Part shown: positions 1 through 8,816 of the stretch, in pieces | Position numbering within the stretch: the stretch's first letter is position 1 | How the letters are laid out: each line of letters starts with the position of its first letter | Source: Thiofilum sp. | Lineage (GTDB): Bacteria > Pseudomonadota > Gammaproteobacteria > Thiotrichales > Thiotrichaceae | Length of the DNA stretch: 64,000 bases | Direction: 5' to 3' | NCBI RefSeq assembly: GCF_016711335.1 | Contig: NZ_JADJTF010000001.1 | Span: 1,984,001-2,048,000, forward strand | The notes under the pieces: generated by a model | The model's database searches: none | The model's input: the letters and a program-made list of their open reading frames with translations, nothing else | What the model was told of the DNA's origin: nothing | Made by a program: the position numbers and the translations under genes

Positions 1-1067
1 TATTTAGTACTGAATAGACTGGTTTCAGGTTCTGAAAGTGCTTTTTTGAGATTGGCTTGTTTTTCTAATAGCTCCGCTTCCATCAGCAGAGTATCTAAAT
101 CATCTTGCAGCGATTTACCACTTAACACCTCTTCATCTAAATCAAATGAGCTAGGAGGATTCAGCATAAAATCCAAATGCTTAGCTTGAGAACTAATGTC
201 TGTAGTACCAAACTTATTAAAATCTAATTTTTCGATAGGAGTGTCATTGATGGGGGTTTTTGGCTCTATCTTAAGCAGTGCTTCTAGCTCTGGTAAGGTG
301 CTCTCACTAAGTGGTTGGGCTTCAACCTCGGCTACAGTTGGCTCCTCAACCGTTTCATCCATCGTTGCAACATAGGCTGCTTCTGGCGCATCTTCACTGG
401 TGGTGTCATCAACTACAAGGTCAGTGCTAACGTTTTCGCTTTCCTCTAGTGTGGCTGGAGCTGTTGCGCTTGCGACATTAGGAGCAGTAGTGCCTGTGTC
501 TGTCTCAACACTGTCAGCAGTGGCTGAAGCCTCAGCGACTGAAGTTTCAGTGACCTGACTTTCAGCGACTGGAGTCTCAGTGACTGGAGTGGCTGGTGTT
601 AATGCACTTACCGGCAGATCAAGTGCCGCCGCAATTTTTTGTAAGCGCGAACGCACCTGCTTTTCTTGCTCAAAATCATTAAGTAGTAGCTCTAATTCAT
701 ACACATAATGCACGCGAGCATTAAGGAGCTGGCCGCGTGTGAGCAAGGGTTGGATTAAGTCCAATGCGGCTTTAGTATTTTTTTGGCTGATATGATCACT
801 AATCGTATCAATCGAGGTCACTAAGGTCTGGCAGTCTTGTTGTACGGCAGTAGCACGGGCTTGTTCGAGTGTGGCGGGCGAATCGGCTGCTTCTACCTCC
901 CCCTCAGAAGCAGGTGCAACTAGGGAATTAATGTCTTGTTTAAATTGTTGAATTCTAGTTTGGCGCTCCAGAATACTGTGGGTATTTGCTCTAGATTGTG
1001 CCATTAAGTCATTAATAGCCTGCTCAATCGAGGCTTGGAGTTGTTGTGAGTAGGTTGGATTAAACAT
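1..1067 (-). CDS. Unknown acidic protein, partial (C-terminus outside the window or exactly at its edge)
   Basis: An open frame of 355 codons runs on the minus strand from ATG at 1067 to the window edge without a stop. The last two bases (TA) would begin either a Tyr codon or a stop, so the end is undecided. The N-terminal 150 or so residues look helical and Gln/Leu-rich (start MFNPTYSQQLQASIEQ). Residues around 160-230 are a Thr/Val/Ala/Glu-rich low-complexity stretch with imperfect TET/SVAE repeats, followed by an acidic Leu-rich tail. I see no signal peptide, membrane segment or catalytic motif and recognise no family. The gene is divergent from the sirtuin gene across a 183-base gap. Confidence 0.75.
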   Translation of the reverse strand, partial: MFNPTYSQQLQASIEQAINDLMAQSRANTHSILERQTRIQQFKQDINSLVAPASEGEVEAADSPATLEQARATAVQQDCQTLVTSIDTISDHISQKNTKAALDLIQPLLTRGQLLNARVHYVYELELLLNDFEQEKQVRSRLQKIAAALDLPVSALTPATPVTETPVAESQVTETSVAEASATADSVETDTGTTAPNVASATAPATLEESENVSTDLVVDDTTSEDAPEAAYVATMDETVEEPTVAEVEAQPLSESTLPELEALLKIEPKTPINDTPIEKLDFNKFGTTDISSQAKHLDFMLNPPSSFDLDEEVLSGKSLQDDLDTLLMEAELLEKQANLKKALSEPETSLFSTK

Positions 1068-1250
1068 AGTTGCCCCTAAGCTCAAGTAGTTATAATAGTG
1101 TTATAGCGAGTGAGGTATACCTTACATAGTTTGGGTATCATACGGGTTGCAAATTAATTAAGTATTAATGTTAGCTTTTGGCTTTAGTTTATTAGAATAC
1201 ACGATCACTTTTAAGTGATTATTTAGTTAGCAGTAGTTAAAGGAATAGCG

Positions 1251-2048
1251 TTGATTTTAAATCACTTTATCACCAAACATCCTAAATGGGTGGTGCTCAC
1301 TGGAGCGGGAGTGAGTCTATCGTCGGGCATTCCGACTTATCGAGATGAAAAAGGTGAGTGGCAACGCTCAAAACCTATTCAACATCAAGAGTTTATTCAA
1401 AGTGCCTATGTACGTCGGCGCTATTGGGCAAGATCGTTATTAGGTTGGTCGACAGTGGCTTTAGCCGAACCCAACCCTGCACATTTTGCCTTAGCGGAAT
1501 TAGAGCGGCGGGGTCAGATTGAGCTATTAATCAGCCAAAATGTTGATAATTTGCATCAGCGAGCCGGTAGTCAAAAGGTGGTAGATCTACATGGTAATCT
1601 GAGCCGTGTAGTATGTTTAAGTTGTGGCACATTAAGCAGTCGAGCTGAGTTACAAAAAATTATGTATGAAGCCAATCCCCATTTTGCAGAGTTAGTGGCT
1701 GAGACTCGCCCCGATGGTGATGCTAATGTGGAAGGTGAGATTATCGAGCAATTTAAGCCCCCTTATTGCGCGGTTTGTGGTGGAGATTTAATGCCCGACG
1801 TGGTGTTTTTCGGTGGCACTGTTCCTAGCGCAAGGGTTGAGACCTGTATGCAGGCATTAGAACAAGCGGATGCTTTAGTGGTGATCGGTAGTTCGCTTAA
1901 GGTCTATTCCGGTTATCGTTTTTGTGTCAAGGCAAAGGAGCTGAATAAGCCTATTGCCTTAATTAATCCGGGCTGGACGCGAGCCGATGACTTAGCACAA
2001 TTAAAAATTACTGAACCTTGTGCGGCAGTATTAGAGTCACTGCTTTAA
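1251..2048 (+). CDS. Sir2-family NAD-dependent protein deacylase (sirtuin, SIRT4-like class II)
   Basis: This 265-residue protein shows the sirtuin signatures in order. The NAD-binding LTGAGVSLSSGIPTYRD lies at about 16-32, QNVDN at 96-100 and the catalytic His at 114 (DLHGN). Two zinc Cys pairs are C122/C125 and C173/C176, followed by PDVVFFGG and GSSLKVYSG. Sirtuins remove acyl groups from lysine using NAD, giving nicotinamide and O-acyl-ADP-ribose. The start is a TTG preceded by an AAAGGA ribosome site (1240-1245); no better upstream start is evident. The HGN...VVCLSCG layout fits the SIRT4-like group. The substrate cannot be read from sequence. A short inverted repeat (1204-1219) lies just upstream. 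Confidence 0.93.
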   Translation: MILNHFITKHPKWVVLTGAGVSLSSGIPTYRDEKGEWQRSKPIQHQEFIQSAYVRRRYWARSLLGWSTVALAEPNPAHFALAELERRGQIELLISQNVDNLHQRAGSQKVVDLHGNLSRVVCLSCGTLSSRAELQKIMYEANPHFAELVAETRPDGDANVEGEIIEQFKPPYCAVCGGDLMPDVVFFGGTVPSARVETCMQALEQADALVVIGSSLKVYSGYRFCVKAKELNKPIALINPGWTRADDLAQLKITEPCAAVLESLL

Positions 2049-2054
2049 GCATTT

Positions 2055-2627
2055 TTAAGCATTAGAGTTACTGGTGCGGTTTTTAGGTAAAAGTACGGTT
2101 TTAGGCTGTTCAGTCAGTAGTACAGCCGCTTCGTTTTCTTTAGCGAGGCGCTGTTTTTCGTGGCGCATACGTAATACATAGCCGCCTGCTGTACCGCCTG
2201 CGGTTGCCAACAGCATAACCCCCAAAGTCAAGAACTGAGTCATTAATAAAAAAGCACCAAAACTGGCTACTCCTGCGACCGCTACCCCAACTTTAAAATT
2301 AGCTCTAGCAGAACTGCGAGTTAGCTCACGACTCATTTCTTTAGTGATCTCTTTTTGAGTATCTTTAACAGCACGGGTTTTGGCGCGTTCAGCATTAACT
2401 CTTAGACGCTCACGTTCCTCAGCGTGTTGCTCTTTGAGGCGCATAATTTCATCTTTATGATGATGTCCCTCTACCGCATTAAACCAAAAAGCAGTAAGAA
2501 CACCGACGACTAACATGGGAAGCAGTACCCGTAACCATTCCCACCCCTGAGGATTGGCTGGAGTGAGGAGTACCAGTGCTACAGTTACGATTTGTAATAA
2601 TAAAATGCCGGGTAGAAATTTAAGCAC
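2055..2627 (-). CDS. Hypothetical membrane protein with central charged coiled coil
   Basis: A 190-residue protein of no family I recognise. Two hydrophobic segments sit at about 3-21 and 32-50. A strongly charged helical stretch (about 55-105, rich in Glu, Arg, Lys) is likely a coiled coil, and two more hydrophobic segments follow at about 111-131 and 134-152, the second Gly-rich (ATAGGTAGGYVL). A hydrophilic tail ends the protein. The predicted topology is four membrane helices with the coiled coil on one face. It is convergent with the sirtuin gene, six bases apart, so the two are not co-transcribed. Confidence 0.7.
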   Translation of the reverse strand: MLKFLPGILLLQIVTVALVLLTPANPQGWEWLRVLLPMLVVGVLTAFWFNAVEGHHHKDEIMRLKEQHAEERERLRVNAERAKTRAVKDTQKEITKEMSRELTRSSARANFKVGVAVAGVASFGAFLLMTQFLTLGVMLLATAGGTAGGYVLRMRHEKQRLAKENEAAVLLTEQPKTVLLPKNRTSNSNA

Positions 2628-2857
2628 ACTGTAATCCTTATTTTGAGCAATAGTATTAGAAGCCTAATGATAAAACTTAACTCAGTCATTGAGCAGGTAA
2701 GCTTAAAAGATCTAGTGTTTAAAGCGCCTAAACCATGTTAAGGTGACCACTCATTTTAAGTCAATCCAGTCGTATTCGTCACAAGGTTTTTACTCCTAGC
2801 CTAGTAGAACAGAGTGTAGATTGACAGAGCTTAGCTATCCCTTGGGTAATCAGCAAG

Positions 2858-4072
2858 ATGAGTCAATTAGACCCCAACTCACCCCCTTTATGGGATTATG
2901 TTTATTATACTGACTATCAGGTTCCTTCCGCTGCCGTGCTGCAACATGTCAATACGTGGGTATCCGTACTGAAGCGCTTAACGACCCCCTTTAAGCTGCA
3001 TGATAGCTCACGCTTTGAGGAGGATACTCCCCTTGAAGCTTTGCCCACAGCAGAGCTAGAGCGTTTAGTTCCTGCCATTGATTGGAATAATGCCAGCCAT
3101 ACTTTACAGTGTCGTATTACTGACTGGTTAGCCAACCCCAACGAGCGTTCAGTCGTGGTGGTGGTATTACCACCCTTTATTGAGCAGCAAACTTTGCTGA
3201 GCGCTTGGGCTAGTCAACAGGGTTGGGATATTATTCAGCCGCCTAGCCCTGAGCAGATTCTTGCAGGCGATTTATCATGGCTGGAGCAATTAAAAGCTAA
3301 TCAGAAACCTTGGGTTTTGCCCGCTTTAGAAGATTGTTATTTGCGGCATCCACAAGGATTAAAATTAGTCCGGCATTTTCTAAATGCTGCCTATTCAGGT
3401 GATTATGGTCAGGGATTAATAGGCTGTGATAGCTGGGCGTGGATGTTTTTACGCTATGTATGGCAGGGACGCACGCCGATTACCTTGACCTTGCAAGCCT
3501 TTGATGCGGCTAAGATCACTCACTATCTCGAACACTCTTTTAAACAACAGCACTTAAAATTGCGCGAGGCTAAAACCCAACAATGGGTGATTAAGCCCTC
3601 TACAAAAACCAATGCTGAAACCGAGCAAGAAGATAAAGAAGAAGATAAGGTCAGTGCTTTTTTGGCTCATCTGACGGCTTATAGTCGTGGCAATATCGGG
3701 GTTGCTTTGTCCCTACTACGTTGTAGTTTACGCGATGAACCCGATCAAAGTGATACGAGCGTAGAGGCACATGATGATACCTTTTGGGTACAGCCGTGGT
3801 TTGAGTTGCAATGGCCTACATTGCCCACTAATGCTAGTCATGCTGAGGCGATGATTTTACATACCTTACTCTTACATGCGGGGCTGGATTTTAAATTACT
3901 CACCCAGCTAGTGCCGCTACCACCGACCCAGATTAGCTCTATTTTAGTGCTATTAGAGCAATATGACTTAGTGCAAAGGACTGCTAAAGAGTTTTGGTAT
4001 GTAACACCACAAGGTTATCCGCAGATTAGATTATTTTTGCAGAATTTAAATTATGCCGTGGATACCTTTTAA
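2858..4072 (+). CDS. Unknown 404-aa protein: possible degenerate P-loop/AAA-like core with C-terminal winged helix, paired with MscS
   Basis: The middle third (about 95-210) alternates beta-strand-like and helical stretches, such as SVVVVVLPPF followed by helices and a predicted strand near GLIGCDSW. That pattern suggests a NTPase-like fold, but I see no Walker A lysine motif, so nucleotide binding is doubtful. An acidic linker (TEQEDKEEDK) lies near 250. The last 80 residues read like a winged helix (helix, helix LPPTQISSILVLLEQ, then a wing ending in FWYVTPQG). It ends 25 bases before a MscS-type channel gene, so the two are probably co-transcribed. A regulatory or scaffold role for the channel is only inference. 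Confidence 0.7.
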   Translation: MSQLDPNSPPLWDYVYYTDYQVPSAAVLQHVNTWVSVLKRLTTPFKLHDSSRFEEDTPLEALPTAELERLVPAIDWNNASHTLQCRITDWLANPNERSVVVVVLPPFIEQQTLLSAWASQQGWDIIQPPSPEQILAGDLSWLEQLKANQKPWVLPALEDCYLRHPQGLKLVRHFLNAAYSGDYGQGLIGCDSWAWMFLRYVWQGRTPITLTLQAFDAAKITHYLEHSFKQQHLKLREAKTQQWVIKPSTKTNAETEQEDKEEDKVSAFLAHLTAYSRGNIGVALSLLRCSLRDEPDQSDTSVEAHDDTFWVQPWFELQWPTLPTNASHAEAMILHTLLLHAGLDFKLLTQLVPLPPTQISSILVLLEQYDLVQRTAKEFWYVTPQGYPQIRLFLQNLNYAVDTF

Positions 4073-4097
4073 TAGCCAAGGATTATCTTAAGGCGAG

Positions 4098-4907
4098 GTG
4101 ATTAAGTTGAGTGAAAAAAGCCTATTGCAAAAACTAACCTTAGAAAATATAGCGATTGCACTGCTTATTATATTAATAGCGTGGGCAATTATTAAAGTCA
4201 GTCAGTATGTTATTCATTACTTAGCTCAGAAGGTTTCTAATCGTTGGCGTTTACGCTTTTTAAGTGCCTTACCTATTATTCGCTTGGTTGTTATTATTGA
4301 GGCTTTAGTCCTTATTATTCCTAAGTTTATTACTCCCACGGTTGAAAATGTAATGGCAATGTTAGGCGCCTTAGCGGTTGCGATTGGGTTTGCATTTAAA
4401 GATTATGTGAGTAGTTTGATCGCAGGTCTTGTGACATTGTATGAAAGACCGTATCGCCCCGGCGATTGGATAGCCCTAGATGGGCATTATGGTGAGGTGA
4501 CACGAGTCAATACGCGCTCCGTTGAGTTAGTCACGCAAGATGATAATTTGATCATTATTCCACACCAAAAAATCTGGACTGATAGTATTGTGAATGCCAA
4601 TGGCAGTACAAATACGGTGATGTGTACCGCTAATTTTTATCTCCATCCCGATCACGATGGCGCGTTAGTCTATCAGACTCTCTATGATGTAGCGCTCACC
4701 AGTGCATTATTGCGTTTAGATCTGCCTATTAAAGTAGTGGTTAAAGAACACGCTTGGGGAACGGAATATGCATTGCGCGGCTATGTATTGGATTTATGTC
4801 AACAAGGTGCTTTCATTACTGATTTAACCCTGAGGGGTAAAAGTGCTTTACGCTCATTAGGTATACAGTTTGCTGCCATTGAACCAGAGCCTGAGACAGC
4901 CCATTAG
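4098..4907 (+). CDS. MscS-family mechanosensitive ion channel
   Basis: A compact channel protein of 266-269 residues. Hydrophobic helices lie at about 14-35 and 55-75, then the MscS pore-lining TM3-like segment (AMLGALAVAIGFAFKDYVSS) at about 88-108. The conserved beta-domain entry RPYRPGDWIALDGHYGEV follows, then IPHQKIW. MscS channels open under membrane tension and release solutes during hypo-osmotic shock. Two starts are possible: GTG at 4098, or TTG at 4107, which has a better placed GAGGTG ribosome site (4095-4100). The cytoplasmic domain is short. It follows the unknown winged-helix protein gene by 25 bases. Confidence 0.9.
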   Translation: MIKLSEKSLLQKLTLENIAIALLIILIAWAIIKVSQYVIHYLAQKVSNRWRLRFLSALPIIRLVVIIEALVLIIPKFITPTVENVMAMLGALAVAIGFAFKDYVSSLIAGLVTLYERPYRPGDWIALDGHYGEVTRVNTRSVELVTQDDNLIIIPHQKIWTDSIVNANGSTNTVMCTANFYLHPDHDGALVYQTLYDVALTSALLRLDLPIKVVVKEHAWGTEYALRGYVLDLCQQGAFITDLTLRGKSALRSLGIQFAAIEPEPETAH

Positions 4908-4977
4908 ATTATAAATTAATCATTTCAAGCTAGTCGCGCTGATTTTGCAGAGTAAAATAGTAAAAATTGAGTATTTA

Positions 4978-4995
4978 TTGTTGCACTTGCAACAA
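4978..4995. repeat. Perfect 8-bp inverted repeat (TTGTTGCA-CT-TGCAACAA)
   Basis: The arms at 4978-4985 and 4988-4995 are perfectly complementary with a 2-base centre. The repeat lies 70 bases after the mscS stop and about 180 bases before rnt. No T-tract follows, so an operator is likelier than a terminator. The regulator is unknown. Confidence 0.45.
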
Positions 4996-5171
4996 AGTCA
5001 GGCATACACTTGCATCCATTGATACAGGCTCCCTTGGTATAAAGGCTAATTATTGGCTATGAGAATAGTAATAGTGTCTATTTGGTCTTTAGTTCACAAA
5101 TACATAATTAAAAGTTTAAAAATAAAAGTCATACTATTTATTTTTAACTTTATCCGGTAAGCTTTTGCGCC

Positions 5172-5813
5172 ATGACTTCAGAAATAGATATTGTACCCAT
5201 TGGTGGTCGTTTTCGCGGTTTTTTACCCATTGTAGTGGATGTAGAAACTGGCGGCTTCGATAATCGCCGTGATGCCTTGCTTGAATTAGCAATGGTTGTT
5301 TTGCGTATCGACGAAAAAGGTGAATTACGTCGCTATCGTACTTATAACTGGCATATTGAGCCTTTCCCTAATGCTAATTTGGACCCTAAATCATTAGAAG
5401 TAAACGGTATTAAGCCTTTTAGTCCTTTACGTTTAGCCGTGCCTGAAGAACAAGCTATGGAAGAGTTTTTTCGCCTAGTACGTAAAGAAGTCAAACTCAA
5501 TCAATGCAATCGAGCTATTTTGGTGGGGCATAATGCGCCTTTTGATCTCGGTTTTGTGCAATCAGCCGCGCATCGTGTAGATAGTAAGCGCAATCCTTTC
5601 CATCCCTTTAGTACGCTAGATACCGTGACATTAGGTGCGGTAATGTATGGGCAAACCGTATTAGCTCGCATTGCACAGGCGGCGGGCATGGGGTGGGACG
5701 CTTCACAGGCGCATTCTGCGGTGTATGATGTCGAAAAAACGGCTGATTTATTTTGCCATTTTGTCAATACTTGGCGCACCTTAGATGCTGCTTTTAAAGC
5801 AGTACAATCTTAA
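5172..5813 (+). CDS. rnt: Ribonuclease T
   Basis: A 213-residue DEDD-family 3'-5' exoribonuclease that trims the 3' ends of tRNA and other stable RNAs. Exo I motif is VVDVETGGFD near residue 22, Exo II is GHNAPFDLGFVQ near 118, and Exo III is HSAVYDVEKTADLFC near 185. Length and motif spacing match the gammaproteobacterial family (about 215 residues). It appears monocistronic, with gaps of 264 bases upstream and 216 downstream. Confidence 0.96.
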   Translation: MTSEIDIVPIGGRFRGFLPIVVDVETGGFDNRRDALLELAMVVLRIDEKGELRRYRTYNWHIEPFPNANLDPKSLEVNGIKPFSPLRLAVPEEQAMEEFFRLVRKEVKLNQCNRAILVGHNAPFDLGFVQSAAHRVDSKRNPFHPFSTLDTVTLGAVMYGQTVLARIAQAAGMGWDASQAHSAVYDVEKTADLFCHFVNTWRTLDAAFKAVQS

Positions 5814-6029
5814 GGGTATTTAGTTCGTTCCAGTGTAGTAGTCATTAACTTATTTAAGCCATTTAAGGGTTATTGAGTTTATTATTCTTGCACTGCACAA
5901 TAAGTTGTGTCATATGCTTGCAATCAAGACGGAAATGCACGTAGAGTATGCCACCCGACTTAATTACCAGCATGGGACACCTCCTGTTGCTAGTCCCTAA
6001 TCTAATTTGCTTTTGCAGGCACACGTTAC

Positions 6030-8081
6030 ATGTCAGATATTTTACCTACCAATGACCAACCCATCACGTTTGAGCAGTTTGAGCTAGCCCCCGCGATTTT
6101 AACCGCGATTAAAGAAGTGGGTTATGAAACTCCTTCAGCGATTCAAGCTGCCAGTATTCCGCCGTTGTTAGCGGGACGTGATTTATTAGGTCAAGCCCAA
6201 ACGGGCACGGGAAAAACGGCAGCTTTTGCTTTGCCGTTATTGAGCCGGATTGATCCGCGCTCTAGTCAAACACAATTATTAGTCTTAACGCCGACACGCG
6301 AGTTGGCGATACAAGTTTCTGAGGCCATGCAGAAGTATGGTCATCATTTAGAAGATTTTCATATCCTCCCCATTTACGGTGGGCAGGGGATGGGCACGCA
6401 ATTACGTATGCTCAAACGCGGTGTACAAGTGGTAGTAGGGACTCCCGGACGTATCCTAGATCACTTATCGCGCGGTACTTTGGATTTATCGCATTTAAAA
6501 GCACTGGTACTCGATGAAGCCGACGAAATGTTACGTATGGGCTTTATTGATGATGTGGATGAGATCTTAAAGCATACGCCCGAAACGCGCCAAGTAGCGT
6601 TATTCTCGGCGACCATGCCAGAGCAAATTCGCCGTATTGCCTTAAAGCATCTCCATGATCCCGAAGAAATTAAAATTGCGGCTAAGACCACTACAGTGGA
6701 GGCAATTAGCCAACACTACTGGATCGTGCGTGGGATTAATAAGTTAGATGCGTTAACGCGTATTCTAGAGGTGACTGATTTTGACGGCATGATTATTTTC
6801 GTGCGTACCAAGATTAGTACTGAAGAGCTAGCAGATCGTTTAGCAGCACGCGGTTTTGCCAGTGCCGCCTTAAATGGCGATATGAATCAGCAACAACGCG
6901 AAAAAACCGTCGAAAATTTACGTCAGGGCAAACTGGATATTTTAATTGCTACCGATGTGGCGGCTCGTGGTTTAGATGTACCACGCATTAGCCATGTGGT
7001 GAATTATGATATTCCGCACGACATTGAGTCGTATGTGCATCGGATTGGTCGTACCGGACGTGCAGGACGTAAAGGTGAGGCGATTTTATTCGTAGCCCCG
7101 CGTGAAACGCGTATGTTGCGTGCTATTGAACAAGCCACCCGCCAAAAAGTAACGCTGATGCAGTTACCGACTAAGAGTGAGATTGTTGATCGTCGCATTG
7201 AGCAATTTAAAAAGTCTTTAATAGAAATGACCCAAGCAGAAGGCTTAGATTTCTTTAAAGAATTACTCAGTAACGTGGCCGAAGAAACGAGCTTATCTCA
7301 TGAGGATTTAGCCGCCGCTTTAGCTTACTGGGTGCAAAAAGAGCAACCACTCCAGCCCGATATTCAAGATATTCCCGCCGAGCCAGAGCGTCGTGAACGC
7401 GAACGTGGTCGTGCTGAGCGTGGTGACCGTTTTGAGCGCGGTGGTGATAGAGGGGAACGCTTTGAACGTAGTGAGCGGGGCGAGCGTTCCGACCGTGATG
7501 ATCGTTTTGAGCGTAGTAGCCGAGCGCGTACCCCTTCAGCCGATATGGTGCGTTACCGTATTGAAGTAGGTCGTGAGCATGGTGTCCAGCCTAAGCATAT
7601 CGTGGGTGCTATTGCGAATGAGCTAGATATGGATAGTCAGAATATTCAAAATCTTGATATTCGTAATACCTTTAGCTTGGTAGACCTACCTCAAGGCTTA
7701 AGTAAAGATGCGTTTATGCATCTGAAAAAAGTACGTGTTTGCGGGCGTAAGCTGGAGATTACTGCTGATGCGGGAGCACCAGCTAGTCGTGGTTCTTCTG
7801 GCACAGGTCGGCGTTTTGAAGAGCGCGGTGATCGTCCTGAGCGTGAACGCGGCAGTTTTGAAGGTCGTGAACGTAGCGGTGATCGCCCGGAACGCGAGCG
7901 TGGCAGCTTTGAAAGTCGTGAGCGCTCTGAACGTGACAGCCGCAGTGAACGCTTTGAGCGTAGTGATCGTCCTGAGCGTGGAAGCTTTGAAGGGCGCGAA
8001 CGTAGTAGCCGTCCTAAAGAGCGCACAGGTGAGCGTCGTGTGAGTGGCGATGCTCCACGCAAACGTCGTTTTAACGATTAG
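6030..8081 (+). CDS. deaD: DEAD-box ATP-dependent RNA helicase (DeaD/CsdA type)
   Basis: A 683-residue helicase that unwinds RNA during ribosome assembly and mRNA turnover, especially in the cold. The Q motif precedes Walker A AQTGTGKT (56-63), DEAD (162-165), SAT (193-195) and HRIGRTGRAG. A DbpA-type RNA-binding domain lies at about 505-580. Two Arg/Glu/Ser/Gly-rich stretches flank that domain (about 450-500 and 590-675); the second holds repeats of RPERERGSFE and GRERS. Such tails bind RNA nonspecifically. The ribosome site is weak (GCAGG at about 6015) and the leader contains an unusual CACCTCCT. The 3' end overlaps the convergent DUF457 gene by 11 bases. Confidence 0.96.
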   Translation: MSDILPTNDQPITFEQFELAPAILTAIKEVGYETPSAIQAASIPPLLAGRDLLGQAQTGTGKTAAFALPLLSRIDPRSSQTQLLVLTPTRELAIQVSEAMQKYGHHLEDFHILPIYGGQGMGTQLRMLKRGVQVVVGTPGRILDHLSRGTLDLSHLKALVLDEADEMLRMGFIDDVDEILKHTPETRQVALFSATMPEQIRRIALKHLHDPEEIKIAAKTTTVEAISQHYWIVRGINKLDALTRILEVTDFDGMIIFVRTKISTEELADRLAARGFASAALNGDMNQQQREKTVENLRQGKLDILIATDVAARGLDVPRISHVVNYDIPHDIESYVHRIGRTGRAGRKGEAILFVAPRETRMLRAIEQATRQKVTLMQLPTKSEIVDRRIEQFKKSLIEMTQAEGLDFFKELLSNVAEETSLSHEDLAAALAYWVQKEQPLQPDIQDIPAEPERRERERGRAERGDRFERGGDRGERFERSERGERSDRDDRFERSSRARTPSADMVRYRIEVGREHGVQPKHIVGAIANELDMDSQNIQNLDIRNTFSLVDLPQGLSKDAFMHLKKVRVCGRKLEITADAGAPASRGSSGTGRRFEERGDRPERERGSFEGRERSGDRPERERGSFESRERSERDSRSERFERSDRPERGSFEGRERSSRPKERTGERRVSGDAPRKRRFND

Positions 8082-8814
8082 TTTTTAAGTCGTTATTGTT
8101 AGTCGTTGGGGCCTGTATTTCTTGAGGAAGAAAACGTGCCCCAATGATTTGATAGGTTTCCCGACTTATCAAGGTATCCCAGAATTGTTGCGCACTCGGT
8201 GTGCTATACCACGCTAATGCAGTAGCGATAATCATTATGCCGGACTTAAGCGGTTTGTTGCGGTCTAGTAGCTTTAAGGCAGTGCCAAAAGAGCGCTTAA
8301 TACGTCGATTAGAAAAGTCCACGCTATACAGTTCATCTAATACTAAGTGTAAAATAAAGCCTAAAAATACAAATAGGCCTAGTAACCACGCCACAAAAGC
8401 ATTCTTACCTAACCAATAATGGGCAACAGAGGTAACGACGAAGGTAGCAAATAACGCTGCTATGAGCGAATGAATCGAACCACGGTGTGTGGTGTATTGA
8501 TGAAATACTACCCAAACTGGATAACGAATCGCGGTAAACACACACAAGCCCACAAACCACATTTCTAAAATAGACAGATCCCGATCCATCGTAAAAATGA
8601 CCGCAAATGCCATCGCAATGCCCAAGAGCGAAAACATGATGCTACTCGGATAAGAATGTTGCAGATCAACATCCGGTAAAATGCCCCCTAATGTACCTAG
8701 AAAGGCTAGAAATAGTGCTTCATTAGGCGTCACAAAACCTACTTGTAAACATAAGACTGAAAGTAAACCAGACGCGGCCGCCGCATAGGAAATGTGTGTG
8801 GTAAAGTTTGCCAT
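8071..8814 (-). CDS. DUF457/YdjM-like membrane-bound putative metal-dependent hydrolase
   Basis: This 247-residue integral membrane protein starts MANFTTHISYAAAASG and carries GTLGGILPDVDLQHS near residue 40, THRGSIHSL near 120 and HLVLDEL near 160. This His/Asp pattern defines the DUF457 (YdjM-like) family of presumed zinc hydrolases. Several hydrophobic helices surround the motifs. The substrate is unknown; YdjM of E. coli is LexA-regulated, but no LexA site is seen here. It starts two bases after the lepB stop, so the pair forms an operon. Confidence 0.85.
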   Translation of the reverse strand: MANFTTHISYAAAASGLLSVLCLQVGFVTPNEALFLAFLGTLGGILPDVDLQHSYPSSIMFSLLGIAMAFAVIFTMDRDLSILEMWFVGLCVFTAIRYPVWVVFHQYTTHRGSIHSLIAALFATFVVTSVAHYWLGKNAFVAWLLGLFVFLGFILHLVLDELYSVDFSNRRIKRSFGTALKLLDRNKPLKSGIMIIATALAWYSTPSAQQFWDTLISRETYQIIGARFLPQEIQAPTTNNNDLKTNR

Positions 8815-8816
8815 CG

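Noticed and set aside
7691..8062. Overlapping long frames in the deaD 3' end on both strands
   Set aside because: They arise from the repetitive Arg/Glu codons of the helicase tail and have low-complexity translations without start signals.
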